From positions 248,001-312,000 of the forward strand of contig VWZX01001091.1 of NCBI GenBank assembly GCA_013399015.1: DNA of 64,000 nucleotides, given 5' to 3'. Below the pieces are notes generated by a model. It saw only the letters and a list, made by a program, of their open reading frames with translations, made no database searches and was not told where the DNA came from. Every line of letters starts with the position of its first letter. The first letter of the stretch is position 1. Both the position numbers and the translations under genes were made by a program. Source of the stretch: Galbula dea. Taxonomy: Eukaryota > Chordata > Aves > Piciformes > Galbulidae. This document shows positions 1-12,800 of the stretch, one piece after another.

Positions 1-424
1 TAAGAGACCCTAGTAAGGAAAACATATCCTGCTCTACCTTCCTGTCTCACAAGCTGGCTGTCAGATATTCACAGAGATTTATTTATGGATGAGCTGCAGA
101 GACAGAACTTTATTTAAAGGAAAGACTTAACAAATAAATGTTAATAACAAACACAGCTGAGGAAAACTTGTTCTGCTTGGGCACAATTAGGGAAGAAGAG
201 AGGTAAAATTCATCAGATAAATTATCCATTATGAATTATTCACATAATTTTACAGGAAACTTTAAATTAGTGCAAGGTAAAGATCCTAATTTATAACTCT
301 CTTCTCTGTAGTACAAGAGTATGTGAGAACTTCAAATAACTAGGCTTTGATTTGAAAAAAGGCCTTTTTGAGATTTTAATAACTCACTCGGATTAACTTT
401 ATCAGTTTGGTAGTTATGTTACAT
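1..424. other. Intergenic, no gene seen
   Basis: AT-rich sequence at the left edge of the window. I see no coding exon, RNA gene or recognisable repeat here before the CR1 copy that begins at about 427. Confidence 0.5.
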
Positions 425-426
425 TA

Positions 427-1215
427 CAGAATCACAGAGCAGCCAGAGTTGGAAGGGACCCATTAGGATCATCTAGTCCAACTCCTGTTTAAGCACAGGA
501 CAACTCCACAGTCACACCATGTGCCTAAGTGCCTTGTCCAAATGCTTCTTAATCTCCGTGAGAGTAGGGGCCATGACAGCCTCCCTGGGGAGCCTGTTCC
601 AATGCTCCACCACCCTCTGGGTAAAGAAGCTCCCATGAATATTCAATCTAAATCTCCCCTGGCACAGCTTCATGCCGTTCCCCTGTGTCCTGTCACTATC
701 CACCAGAGAGAAGAGGCCAGCACCCACCCCTCCCTCCCTGGTGAGGAAGTTATAGACAGCTATGAGGTCTCCCCTAAGCCTCCTCTTCTCCAGGCTGAAC
801 AGACCACGTGCTTTCAGGCTTTCCTCATAACACTTCCCTTCCTTTCCCTTCACATTCCTTGTGGCCTCCTCTGGACACTCTCCAACAGCCTCATGTCCTT
901 CCTGTACTGTGGTGCCCAAAACTGCACACAGTTCTCCAGGTGAGGCTGCACCAGAGCGGAGTAGAGTGGAATCAGCACCTCCCTCAGTCAGCTAGCAATG
1001 GAGTGCTTGATGCACCCCTGAATCCTGTTGGCCCTCGTAGCTGCCAGTGCACATTGCTGGCTCATATTCAACCTATCATCTACCAAAACTCCTAGATCCC
1101 TCTCTGCAGTGCTACTCTCCAGCCTCACATTCCCCAGTTGGTGAGTTGTTTTTGGGTTGGCCCTACCCAAGTGCAGAACCTGGCACTTGTCCTTGTTAAA
1201 CTTAATTACAGAAAA
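427..1215 (-). mobile_element. CR1 LINE, 5'-truncated copy
   Basis: The + strand begins with the reverse complement of a CR1 3' end (CAGAATCACAGAGCAGCC, then TTGGAAGGGACC and ATCTAGTCCAACTCC). The minus strand encodes typical C-terminal CR1 reverse-transcriptase residues in two frames: AERDLGVLVDDRLNMSQQCA upstream, then SLEKRRLRGDLIAVYNFL and VVEHWNRLPREAV. It is broken by frame changes and is inactive. At about 790 bp it is among the longest CR1 pieces in the window. Confidence 0.92.
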
Positions 1216-2009
1216 TGAAACTGGGGCCACCTCAACTGTCATCACCAAGCATAGGCCTGACTCCTCACACACCCACCCCCACACACAGAGACAGAGCTTT
1301 CTCACAGGCTGCTATGGTTAGAAAATAAAGTACTGCAGGAAAAAAAAAAAAGGCCCAGCAAGACTGAAAACAAAACATGAACTGACTGGGGTTTTTGTCA
1401 TTCTTCCTCCCAATGTCTGTTCATCTGCCTGCTCTCGGGTGCCAGCAAGCCTGCTCAGTGAAGTACTCTGAGTAAGTCTGTTCCTCTTCATTTTATTCTG
1501 GCCACTTCATGCTCACATCAATTCACTGCTATTTCTTTGAGCATATCTGGTTACCATAATCCTTGCCTGAATGATCAGGACTATTTTAATCAGAAACTAA
1601 TGTTTTTCCCAGATTAACTAAAAGACCTTTTCTGCTGCCACATAGCTAGCATCTCCCTTGTTCTTTCCATAGTTAAGTTTTATATGCTTAGAATCACTTA
1701 AAACCATAATTCATTTCTCCACTTGAGATTTAACATACTTGCACACACAAACCCCACACACAGCACCCTACTATTCTGGCCTGTCCTTGTTTTCATTTGG
1801 ACAAAGAGCAGCACAAGGTGCAACTTTAAGGAAAGCTTGGGTTTATTTTAGCCTAACAAATGTTACATTACAAGCCCATACTTGTTAAAGTGCCCGTAGC
1901 CTAAACATTTTTTTTTTCATATAAACACAAATGGATTCTCAGTAGAGGAGAGGAAGCATAATTAAACATTGCATATGAGGTCACAGATTCATCATGTAAA
2001 GTGTACAGC
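1216..2009. other. Intergenic, no gene seen
   Basis: Unique-looking AT-rich sequence with a short poly-A run near 1340. I see no coding signal. Confidence 0.4.
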
Positions 2010-2306
2010 ACCAGTGACTTTTTAAGGAGGTGGGGAGGAACTCTTTATCAGAGAGTGTGGTGATAGGACAAGGGGTAAAACTGAAAGATTAGACAGTAGG
2101 AAGAACTTTTTTACAGTGTGGGTGGTGAGACACTGAACAGGCTGCCCAGAGAAGCTGTGAATGCCCCACGCCTGGCAGTGTTCAAAACCAGCCTGTTTGA
2201 GGCCTTGAGCAACCTGGTCTAGTGGAAAGTGCCCATGGCAGGGAGGTTGAAACCAAATTATCTTTAAGGTCCCTTCCAACCCAAACCATTCCATGATTCT
2301 CTCTTC
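2010..2306 (+). mobile_element. CR1 LINE 3' fragment
   Basis: The + strand reads in CR1 sense order: a degenerate GGTGAGACACTGAACAGGCT block, GCCCAGAGAAGCTGTG, then GGTCCCTTCCAACCCAAACC and a CCATGATTCT end. No open reverse-transcriptase frame of useful length survives. Confidence 0.88.
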
Positions 2307-5300
2307 ATTCGCTTTCTCATGCCCCAGGGCATTTGTTTCTGTTCCCATGACTCAACGCACAATCTAGGGACTGGGCTAGGAGTGATCACAAGCCCTTTAT
2401 AACACTTAATCAATATATTTCTCTCCAGGTTCACAGCATAGACCCCTGGCCTGTCTGCAGGAACAGCTTTGGAAGGGCAATGGGCCACCAGGATGGATGA
2501 GGAAGGGAGAGGCAGGGAGAGAGGTGTGAAACTGGTAAGGCATACAAATGGGTTTGCACTGGAAAGATGAAGAATCCTACTGGTAGCCTGTCAGACTTAG
2601 TTCATTTTACAGAAAAAGTGAGAGAGCAGTTTTATTGCTCTTGGACACAGCAAAGAACACTGCAAAAAGAAAAGGCAATATTACTGTAGGGAACTGCTGG
2701 AAGCATGAGAGCTCTGTGAGTGGCAGGAAGCAGAAAACTGGACCCACACTGCCAGTGTCTTGCAGTAATAAACAAGAAATAAATACTCTACTGTGAATTT
2801 GGACTTGTCTGTACATTTTCAAAGCATTTTTTGCCTTCTTTGAGCTTACACTGCAGTGGAATAACTGCTTGTAAAGGGCTCATGGCAATAAAAATAATCA
2901 AAATTCTCTTCTTAAATGGTAGCCAAGAAGAAAGGTCATAAATTAAGAAAGATCAGAGCAACTGAAATAAGCAAACTTAAAGTTCTGTTCTGCAAACCTA
3001 CTAATCCTAAATGGGTTAGTGGTAAATATTGATCATGCAAGCAGGCTGTCCAGAAAACCAGGCTTTCATCAAGGAGGATAAATTAACCTAACCTGACAAT
3101 AGAATGAAATAAAAAAGGGAAAATTTAGACTTGGCAGCCAGGAGGGACCCTTTGGTCAGGTTTTTTTATACTGTGAAATTACATGAAGGGAAATGGCAGA
3201 ATTCACTTGAGACATTAAAATAAAATAGATTGGCAAATGCATTAGACAAGGTACTGCAGAAAACTTGCCTCCAATGCCTGGGAGTGCTCCAGGAGACCCC
3301 TGGTTATAGAACTTCTTTATTAGTGGTTTCTTCTTTTCTTTCTGAGCCCATATCTGTGAGCCCATGTATATTTTGCTTTGGCCCTTAAATGAGATTGCAG
3401 GGTAGATACCACCTGTTGGAGAATAGGGATTGCTAATGGGGGCTGATCTTCAATGTCCTTTTGTCATTATCCATAGAGGAAAAAGGAACAAAATTAATGA
3501 TTTCATTTCATTTTTATTCAGTGTGCTCTAATGTATTTTCATGTTTTGAATTCCAATTTCTCCCAGTTCACTTTATATCCAGTGTTGGAAAAGCTATTTC
3601 TTTTATTTCTTAATATGCTTGAAGGATCTAAGGAAATTACAGAATTGAACAGCTTTACTTCAAAAATCCATGTAAGAGCTCCAAGGACCACCATAAGCTG
3701 CATGGTCATACTGGACAAATTGTCTGATGGTTTAGAGAATTTACTTATATTAACATCTAGAATATAAAGTAGATAAAACCCATCAGAGAGTTTGAAATGT
3801 TCCATTCATCAGTAAATCCATTATACTGTGTAAAACCACACTGACCTTTTCCCAGTTATGACAAAAGTTTCCATTACCAGAGGTTTAAAAACCCTCTGTT
3901 TCTCCCAAGCCTTTTAATATTTAGATGAACTCCTGAGTTTGGAAAGATTTGGGATTAAACTGTGCACTCAGCAATCTGAGTGAGTCTCATATTGAAGTCA
4001 GTTACATCTGCTAGATGCATACAAGGAAAAAAAACAACACCAAAACCCAGACTTTTTTCTGCCTGAAGTCCTTAACTACACACTCATTAGAGGAAGGTAA
4101 CTGAGTTGCCACTGACAGGAATTGGCAGGTAGCAAGCAGGTGAGAACTCAGCACATCAGTTGCACCTTGTCCTTGTCTTTTCTGAGTGCCCACAAGGGTA
4201 AATTTTGTGTGGAGCATAACCTCTAAGGCCCATCTTGGTCTGGAGGAGATGCAGGCACACATTGTGTTCAGTTGGCTAGGATACAAGGCCTGATTTTAGC
4301 CTGGTGGTAGGTGTTCATGCCACCTTTCTGCCATCTGAGAGAGAGGACACACCATACCTGCTCTGGAGTAAGACCTGTACACACGGTGCTAACCAGCCAA
4401 AAACTGTGACCTGTTGGAAGCAGCAAGGTGTCTCTGTGCTCCATGGCTATGTCTTTTTCAATCTGGAATTGAATGGCATAAAACTGGGTTTATCATATGA
4501 TCAAACAATCAAACCACTGCCTGCACTCTGGCAGGTTTCATCTTTGCCATCATACCCTCAGGCAGGTAGCTGGGATGGGGAAGTTCTGTGGACTGACATC
4601 CCTGGAGAGGGGGCTCATTGCCCCAGTCATGACAACAGCCTAAGGAGGCACAAGTAAATACCAAGGACATGGGAAAAAATGTGCAGGATAAAAGGGATAC
4701 ATTTCCCTGGGCAATCAGACCAATATAAGCACTCTGTATGATATGGCCATGTGTGATCTCTGTTGGTAACAGCCCTTCCCCTCCACTGCCTTTGATCCCA
4801 TCACTCAAATACTGCCCTCAGTGTCCAAGCTGGCGTCTGAGCTCAGCAAGTCTTTGAACCTCAGATTACTGGAAGCCAGAAGAATACTCTCAAGAAGTAT
4901 CTGCAGCATCTGTTAACTCAACAGCAGATCCCCATCTAGAAGGATTGCTCACTCCAGCTGTTTCCATGTTTTGTAGTCTAGAGCAGTGTTTCAGAAAGGC
5001 CAGTGCCCTCAGCATCTCCTAGCTCTGAGCAAAGCTGCAGCACTCAGTTTTCCTCCTATTGCAAGAACCCCTTTTTCAGAAAATCCTTTAATTACATGTT
5101 TTTATCATGAGGGTTTGGCTCTCCTTAGTGACACTCAGATGACAAAGTCTTGCAGGAGGACCTCTCTTTTCCCCTTGGGAGATATTTTATCTGTACACAT
5201 ATCACAATCAACTGCAAGTTGCCCCATGCAAAACAAGTATTTTGCAGAACCTGCCCTTTATCTTGTATCCCTACAATTTCTTTTGGCACATGGCTTTTAT

Positions 5301-6857
5301 GCCTATCATTAAGTCATGCTGGGATTTATCCTGGCATTTTCTGAGATGATTGATACTGGGAGAAGGCACCATCAGCAGAAAGTCAGCTATGTCCCAAGGG
5401 CTTGGCAGGTGGGAAGCTTCACTCAGACAGTGATCTCAAAAGGAAAGTTGCTAAGTTCTGGGGATGTCTTTTGATGACATGGATCCTTCAACTTATTGTG
5501 AATAGATCCTTATGAAGCTACCACACACTTGTGAATATTTGGAAAGAATCCTGATTTCAGAAAGACAAGGTTGAAACATCAGTCACTCAGTGCAGTTATG
5601 CAGCAGCCCAGCTCTGTTCACAGACCCAGGCACCAGTGCCCAAAGCACATAAAGCCTTGGAAAGATGATTATAAGAAGAGCTAGAAACTGTGATGTGATC
5701 GTGGCATTACATTTACTATGAGTGTTTCCTATGAAGGGGAATGGGTTCCTTTGAGGTTACTGAAGCTGCACAGGTTGTAATGGTGACTGCATTCTAAGAA
5801 ATCTCAGTGGAGGCTTCTGAGTTCCTCTTCTTCCCCTTGACCCTAGGACTACTGGCTCCAGAGGTGCTTCCCCACATGGAGGGTGTCAGGAAGCCAGAGG
5901 CAGTTCCTGTGCATGGAGCATGTGGCTGTGGCTCAGGGTCTGAAGAAGCAGTGAAAAGCTGATGGCTGCAGTAAGGAGGAATGAAGATTGTCTTGAAATA
6001 CAATGAGATTTCCTTCACTGCAGAAGTTATAGAAGAATCTTCCTCTGCAGGGAGATCATCATCAAATCTGCAGATTGGTGAGGAGAAAATCGTAGCACTG
6101 AGCTAGCCAGTACACGTTGGCACAACAGTCATTGGTCCCCAAGAGGCAGCTGGGACCTGTGCTGTAAAGAACAAAGGTGGTTTCAGCATTTCCTCAGTGT
6201 TTTCCCAAGCCAGCAGGACTGCAAGGGTTTATGGGCACTGTTTCAACACCTTGATATTCCTCCAAGCCTGTTCCTGAGAAACATTACTAACAAATGGGTC
6301 ATGGACCAGAACTCTGGATGAGTGTTATGGTTTGGGTAAAAATGTCCTGGTTTGGGTCAGAACAGACCATAACAATGAGCAATTAGTCACGTCACCAGAG
6401 CAAACTGCTTTCGGCCACTCTGCACCTCGGGAAGCAGCCACGGACAGCAAGGTGGGCAGAGCAGCAGCTCCTTCGACAAGTACCCTGTCCCAACTGGCCC
6501 TGCATTGGCCCTGAGCCCCTGCAGTGGCCTGACAATTGATGTGGGTTGTGTATTGTGCTACATTTTTACAGAACACTTGCTTGTTGCCTGAAGGTGTGAC
6601 TTAAACTACGCTGTTTCCTTGTGATGGTTTTAGGTTTGCTACTATTGCTGTCCATTGCCCAACAATGACAAGAGGAAAGGCAAAAAGCAGATAGAATTCC
6701 CTCCAAATCCCAGTGGGACCCAAGCCTGACCACCAGAAAGCCATATAAAATTCATCTGAATGCCTCTAAGTTCCACAGAATCCTACTGTCACGCAACCTG
6801 TTAGCACCTCCAGTAATTGTCTGTGGAAGTAAAACAGGCAAGCTGGCCCTCCACAAT
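2307..6857. other. Intergenic, no gene seen
   Basis: About 4.5 kb with only short open frames that overlap on both strands, as expected by chance. The segment around 6330-6640 contains repetitive-looking TCCTGGTTTGGGTCAG-type sequence and a few CpGs, but I cannot assign it to a repeat family. Confidence 0.4.
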
Positions 6858-7035
6858 TAATCTTAGAATCATTAAGGTTCTAATCAGAGATCATCAAGTC
6901 CAACTGTTGACTCAGCACCACCATGCCACTAAACCATGTCGTGATGTGCCATGCCTACATTATTCGAACACCTCCAGGGATGGTGGCTACATCACTTCCC
7001 TGTTCCAAATGCACACACTGGCTTCTGCATGAGGA
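6858..7035 (-). mobile_element. Old CR1 LINE 3' fragment
   Basis: Reverse-complement CR1 signatures are visible: TAGAATCATTAAGGTTCTAA, ATCATCAAGTCCAACTGT, CCACTAAACCATGT and ACACCTCCAGGGATGGTG. Divergent and short. It lies about 400 bp upstream of the FAM241A CpG island. Confidence 0.8.
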
Positions 7036-7404
7036 GAAAAGATGTACCCGGGTGCTGCCATTAGTCCCACCACAGCTTGGGAATGCCATGGCACATCTGC
7101 GTTAACATTCCAGTCCTCCATAACCCCTCCAGCCTTGCTGGACTTGAAGTCTTCTGGGTTTGTTGTTGCACCTCCGTACTCCTCGTGTGCTTCCCAAGAG
7201 CCAGGCCAGTGCTTTCTTCTGGGGAAGACCAGCCATTGCCACACCTCGTACTGCCACCCACTCAGGCATTCCTCTCCAGAGACACACCCCCAGGGAGCGG
7301 TGCTAAAATTAACGCTTTATTAACACCTGCCATTTCCCGATTTTCGTAAAACTTTGGGAAATCGGGTAGGTTTGGGGTTCTTTTCCCCTTTAATTAGCAG
7401 CAAG

Positions 7405-8060
7405 GCGTAACGCGGCCGAAAGCCCTAGGCAGCTCTCGCTTGAAGCTGGCCCCGACAGCAGACGGCTCCCTCCCCCGGGCCCCGCTTCCCTCCCCCGGGG
7501 CCGGTGCCAGGGGCCGCCTCCCTGCCCGCCCTCCCGCCGCTTCCCTCGGTCCCCGTGACGGTCCGTGCCCGCCCCGCCCCGCCCCGCCCCGTTCTTGGCA
7601 GGCGTTAACGGCAGCAGAGCGTGAGGCGGCGTTCGGCGCGGAAGAGCCATGGGTTCGGCGGTGGAGCTGCTGCCGCCGTTCGGGGAATGCGAGCGGGAAG
7701 CGGGGACAGCGTCTGCCCGGCACCGGCGGTGCCCGGAGGAGCAGGTGGGTGTCGGCGAGTGAGGGGTCTGGGAGGGCAGGGCTGCGGGTCCCGCCGTCAG
7801 ACGAAAGAAAACCTCGATTCACCTTCCACGGCGTTGCCGTTGCAGCTCGGCGGTGGTGTGAGCCGCCCCCGGGTAGGGCTCCATTGCGGTGAGGCTTACG
7901 CAACCCAGCCGGGTTGGGGCATGCTGGAGTATCCCCGGGTGTATCCTCCCGGACCTCGGTTCCTCCGCGCCCTCCCCCGGGACGCTTGGTCGGCCTGGAA
8001 GAGGATGGGAACTAAGGTACGAAGGTGGTCCCTGCGTAGCATCCACGTCGGAACGGCTCA
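7405..8060 (+). promoter_or_regulatory. FAM241A: FAM241A CpG island and promoter
   Basis: A sharp rise in G+C and CpG against an AT-rich background. Four tandem CCCCG units at about 7568-7591 form overlapping GC boxes (SP1/KLF type), roughly 60-80 bases before the start codon. There is no obvious TATA box, which fits a broad CpG-island promoter. The island covers the first coding exon and the start of intron 1. The exact transcription start cannot be fixed from sequence alone. Confidence 0.75.
7649..7744 (+). CDS. FAM241A: FAM241A coding exon 1 (N-terminal 32 residues)
   Basis: The ATG at 7649 has a strong Kozak context (GAGCCATGG). The frame stays open for 32 codons to a CAG|GTGGGT donor at 7744/7745 and ends in phase 0. 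That matches the phase-0 acceptor of the recognisable second exon at 20702. The encoded peptide begins MGSAVELLPPF and is rich in Glu, Arg and Ala. The equivalent region of mammalian FAM241A is also low-complexity and charged but, as I recall, about 20 residues longer, so this end evolves fast. I chose this start because it is the good Kozak ATG directly in frame with the donor; similarity alone does not prove it. The complete protein would be 113 residues. Confidence 0.78.
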
Positions 8061-9417
8061 CCGGAAATAAATTGGGGTGCTGCTGCCATCCCAGGAGTTC
8101 CCCCGTAGTTCAGCTCTCGGTCTTTCTGTGGCAGACTTAGGCTTGTTCACCTCAATATTTAAAGGTTTCAATCTGTTTCTTACTTAGGAAATTGAATGGA
8201 ATTGGAGAAAAAAAAAAAAAAAGACTCATTTTTTGACGTCTGCTTTCTTCAAGATACGCATTTTAAAGGCACGGTGGATGGAAGTGGGCTTCTCGCTTAG
8301 GAAATGAAAGGAGCCGTGTTCTTCCCTATTGTTAATTGTAAAGTGGCTTTCCACGCATTCTTTGTTTTGCAGACAGCATTGTCCGGGTGCTTAAACAAAG
8401 GCAGTGTTCTTAATGCGGCTTTATCGATGTGTCGTTTAAAGAAAAAAAACCTAAACACAACCTTTCTTTTTATTTTGTCTTCAAGACTTAAATGTAGTGA
8501 TCGGCTCTGGGTGCTTTGAACGGTTAAGTACGGCAAATGCACTAGCACTGATAGTTGCACAGGAGCAAACAGCTGCTGGAGTACATCCCAAAGTAATTTC
8601 CAGACAGTTTTGTTTATGTTGTTAACTATTTCTTTTGGAAATCATTCTGAGATGGTAGTGACTGCACTCAAGCATAAGTGAGCCCTTTCCAGGTAGAATA
8701 GCTTCATATTTGAAAGTGTCTGGAAGAACTTCTCTGACGTTACAGCTGGAAACAGGCTACTTCTGAAGGATGCTGGTACTTGAGGAGTCTCTAAGTGACC
8801 ATTTACATGAGTCAGTGCCTCTTCCTTGGCCCTTTCTGTAGAAAAATGGGGCAGAGCAGGGCACATACCCGAATGTAAGGTAAGGCTGGATGTTGCAGCA
8901 GTTCCCATCTCTGTGTTCGTGAGCCCTTCTGCAGGATATCTCAGGAGAATCAGAAGTAATCAGTGGTTCTGGCTGCTGTCTTCCCTGAAAAGAGAGATTT
9001 AAAAGCTGCATGAGATCATCTTGTGTGTTCCTGGTCTCAAACTGATTGTAACTCATCACTAAGGTCAGAGCTCCCTGCAGGTCACCACCGCTTCTTAGTG
9101 ATGAGTGTGGTGGTGTGGTTTCAGGGATGGTGTGGGCTGAAGAACTGCTTTCCAGTGTTGCCAAAACACATTTTAAAATGAAGTTGGTAAAGGTGGCACT
9201 TGGGTGAGGAACTCTTGCCACTTTTCTTAGGCACAGGTAGAGTTCATGGCCCTTTCTGACAAGTTGGGGATAGCAAAGCAGAAGTTTTAAATAGGCCTTG
9301 AGGATGAAAGATAAAATACTTGCTGTTTGCTAGAAAAGTTCCAGTGTCATAGTGTGGAGTACTTTGTCTGCCTATTGAGGTGCCAGCAGCTGGACAAACA
9401 ATAAACAGATCTGGAAA

Positions 9418-9800
9418 TCATAGACTGGTTTGGGTTGTAAGGGACTTTAAAGATCATCTAGTTCCAACCCCCATGCCATGGGCAGGGATGCCACCCAGTA
9501 GACTAGGTTGCCTAGGGCTTCATTCAACCTGGTCTTGAACACTGCCAGAGATGAGGCATCCACAGCTTCTCTGGGCAACCTATTCAGTGCCACAGCACCC
9601 TCTGAGTAAAGAATTTCTTCCTAACATCTAGTCTAAATCTACCCCCTTTCAGTATAAAACCATTCCCCCTTGTTCTATCGCTATCTGCCTGTGTAAAAAG
9701 TGTCTCTTTTTTTATAAGCTCCCTTTCAGTATTGGAAGGCCACAATAAAGTCTACCTGGAGTCTTCTCCAGACTGAACAACCCCAACTCTCAGCTTGTCT
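9418..9800 (-). mobile_element. CR1 LINE 3' fragment
   Basis: Reverse-complement CR1: AATCATAGACTGGTTTGGGT, AGATCATCTAGTTCCAACCC, the GGGCAACCTATTCAGTGCC block, and TCTCCAGACTGAACAACCCC near its 5' side. Lies in FAM241A intron 1. Confidence 0.92.
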
Positions 9801-12800
9801 TCACAAGAGAAGATATCAGTCACCTTTATTTAATACACAAAGAGAATGAGAACATTGTATAAAATAACAATAAAAACAATGATAATTTGATAAATAAATA
9901 AGAATATTTTATGTGTAGGGGAGACTAAAGTTGGTGAGAAGTTAGTGGTACATACACTGGCTGCAGACTTTGTCAGGAAGTCCCAGGTTCTCTTGTTCAA
10001 GAGAAACACAGACAAGCAGCTTGGTTTGGAGAAGCTTCTGGGTCATCAAGCCTAGTCATACACTGTCACTTTTTTGCTTACATCAATGTGTCCAGATTTC
10101 TCTCAAAATAGGCAATTCCACTGTTCCCCTTATGCCATCATGGAATCTTGCTATATCACCAGGCAGGAATGCTGTTTCCATGCTAGGTCTTCAGCTGGAG
10201 TCCCTCGTGGTGGCCTAGCCTTGTTGCAGTGTTTGCTGAGGGTGTTTGTGCTGCTAATGCAACTGCTGGTCCTCAGCATGAGTTTTCCTGTTTCATGTTC
10301 TCTCCTGAAGTATAAATGTGGGCACCACCTTACTGTGGTGCAAAAGAAATGGGTCAAAATCTGCCTCGATGGTGTCAATTCTTCCACCTCTCAGCTGGTG
10401 TGAGAACCAATCCTTTGGCCTTTTGGGGGAAGTTCAAGTGAGGATCTGGAACTGGTTACCTGAGTGGGATTTGTTTTCTCCCTGTTTCCTCCAAAACTAA
10501 CTCTGTGTAAGATCATACCTAGTAAAATAGTGCTAAAATAGTAGCTTCCTAACAAGCAGGACCTAAATAATAACATACACACTCTCTATTATTTTATTTA
10601 AGAGAGTACTCTGTAGGAAATAAGTCTGCTTATTTTCTGCCAAACCCTCTGGTTTAAATTTTTTATTGAAGCTGATCATGATGTGAGCAAGTACATGCTT
10701 CACTGAATTACTGACAGGTACACTTTTGACAGAATAGGAGGATGTGTTGCTAGATGTCATACATAGCCATTGGAGTTCATTATTGCAATAGACTGTAGAG
10801 TTATCTGCTTCAGTGATTAGATTTAAAAGCTGAACTGGCTGATGACATGAATACTATCCTTTGTAGATTTACATGGAAAAAGAAGACTAATTACACTTGC
10901 TGTAGTCTTCAGAGTGCTGCAGAACCTGGGTAGTTTCTTCCCCCTCTCCTGGTGTTCACAAGTGGTGTGTGAAGGCACCAAACCATTCCTCTGCTCTCAA
11001 AGCTGTGGGAGCAGGTTGCTGCTACACCCTGTGAGTGCCCAATTTTTCCCTAACTGCTGATAGTTATTAGTCAGACACACATGTTGTCCTGTATTTTCAG
11101 TGTTGTTAAAGGACCTCAAATCTCCTTCCCTAACCCATTTTCTAAAATAGGTTAGTCTTACCACAGTCTAAATCTCATCAACACCTATAAATTAAACCAT
11201 GAAATAAGAACAGAAGGGTAGAGTGCATGCAACTGTGTGATTATAAAAGGTGAGGCAGAAGTCCTGTGTGCCAGTAGTGCATGTGGTAGTGGTAGCAGCA
11301 GACACCACCAATCCATCCATAGGGACTTGGAAGCCAAGCTGTGTTACAGCCCCATTCCTGAGAGCTGTGGCACTGAGGCTCTGGGCAGTAATGGGTTTTA
11401 GTCTCTTGTAAGCTTAAGCTGAAGGTGGTGGCAGGATTCCCAGCTGGTTCATTGAGGCAAAGATCTCCACCTCACACTGCTTTAGGATACACTGAGTCCA
11501 AAGTGCTGGCTGGTGGCTAAGCTGAGACCAACACTTCTCCAAGGAAATGGCTAAATGCAGACTTAATATGGGGGACATGTGTTTGCAAGTACCTTAGACA
11601 GTCACCTCTTTACAAACCTGAGTTTGTAACCTTTTGGGATGTTTTGTTATTATTTTGAACAGTGTTTTAGCTCTGTAAAGTGGAGTATTTATCTTCTAAT
11701 AGGTGAGTTCAGAGTTAGGGGAGCTATTGCAAACGGGTTTTGGTGTTTCCCACTGAGAGTTATGCTGAAGAGGTTTGGGTGTCTGAACTAAGTTCCAGCT
11801 GTGAAATTTTTGAATTGAGTTTCCAGTATCATTAGTATTTCTCCAGCATGGAAGGAATGAGCAGAAGCAAAACTAGAGGAAAATACCAGCAGCCTTGTGC
11901 TAGCCCTCATGGACTGTAGGGTGGATGTGTGCTGTCTCGCCTGCAACAGTATCATTTCAGTTCTCAGTCAGCAGAGGCCAAGAATGTTTTAAAGTGAAGT
12001 TGTATGTATGGAAACTGTGGGGCCTAAGGCTGGAAACCTATTTCTAATTTATTCCACACCAAGATAATCTGAAAATTGTAGGTTTCTCCTGTTTGCAGTT
12101 GTTGGGATTTATTTCTGAGGGGAAAATGGTAATACCTCCCAGGGAGGCCTTAATGCCTCATTTGTTCTGGCTCTACAGAGAGTTCAGCTCTGCCACAGAG
12201 GTTCATAGCTACAAACAAAATGTGATAATAACTTTTTAGAAAGCATTAGTGGGTTTTCTGAGGCTTGACAGCATTTGAAGAAAAACAAAAGCCAAACCCT
12301 TCAGGCATAGCTGTAGCATCTACAATGGGGAGGATGGCATGCTCTGCTTGAATAAGGTGAAGAGACTGTTTCCATAAAGAAAGAAGTGGTCTGGAGATAG
12401 AAGTGAAGAGAACTACTTCTGCTTAAAAGGCAAAACTAATGGTTGTTGCTTTTCAGCAAACCAGTGCATTGATACCACACTGAAGAAAGGGTGGATTGCA
12501 AGCCTTTTGCTGGGTCAAGCTGACCAGTTTTGGTGGGGGAAACCTGATTAACAAAATCCCATGGAGATTAAGTGTTGCAGGTGGAAGGGAAAGATGGACT
12601 AGAAATCGGTTTTGATCTAGTCTTCTGTTTTAAAAGTGCAGCATGGGTGGGATTAAGTTACAGGGAGAGTAGTAGGAGCATAAGGAAGAGTGTAAAGAGT
12701 AGCCTAAAGTGGGGGAGAGAGGCAGCAGATCATAACATGGGGACAGGCAGATTTCCTCCCCTTTGGACCTCCTCATGATTCTTGTCTGTGACTCTCTCAT

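Noticed and set aside
512..943. Overlapping open frames on both strands near the left edge
   Set aside because: Both fall within a CR1 fragment; the minus frame is CR1 reverse transcriptase and the plus frame is its shadow.
8757..9221. 154-codon minus-strand frame in FAM241A intron 1, with an acceptor-like CTCTCTTTTCAG and a donor-like GTATGTG
   Set aside because: A second frame is open over the same bases, the peptide matches nothing I know, and no partner exons are visible. Kept only as a low-priority candidate.
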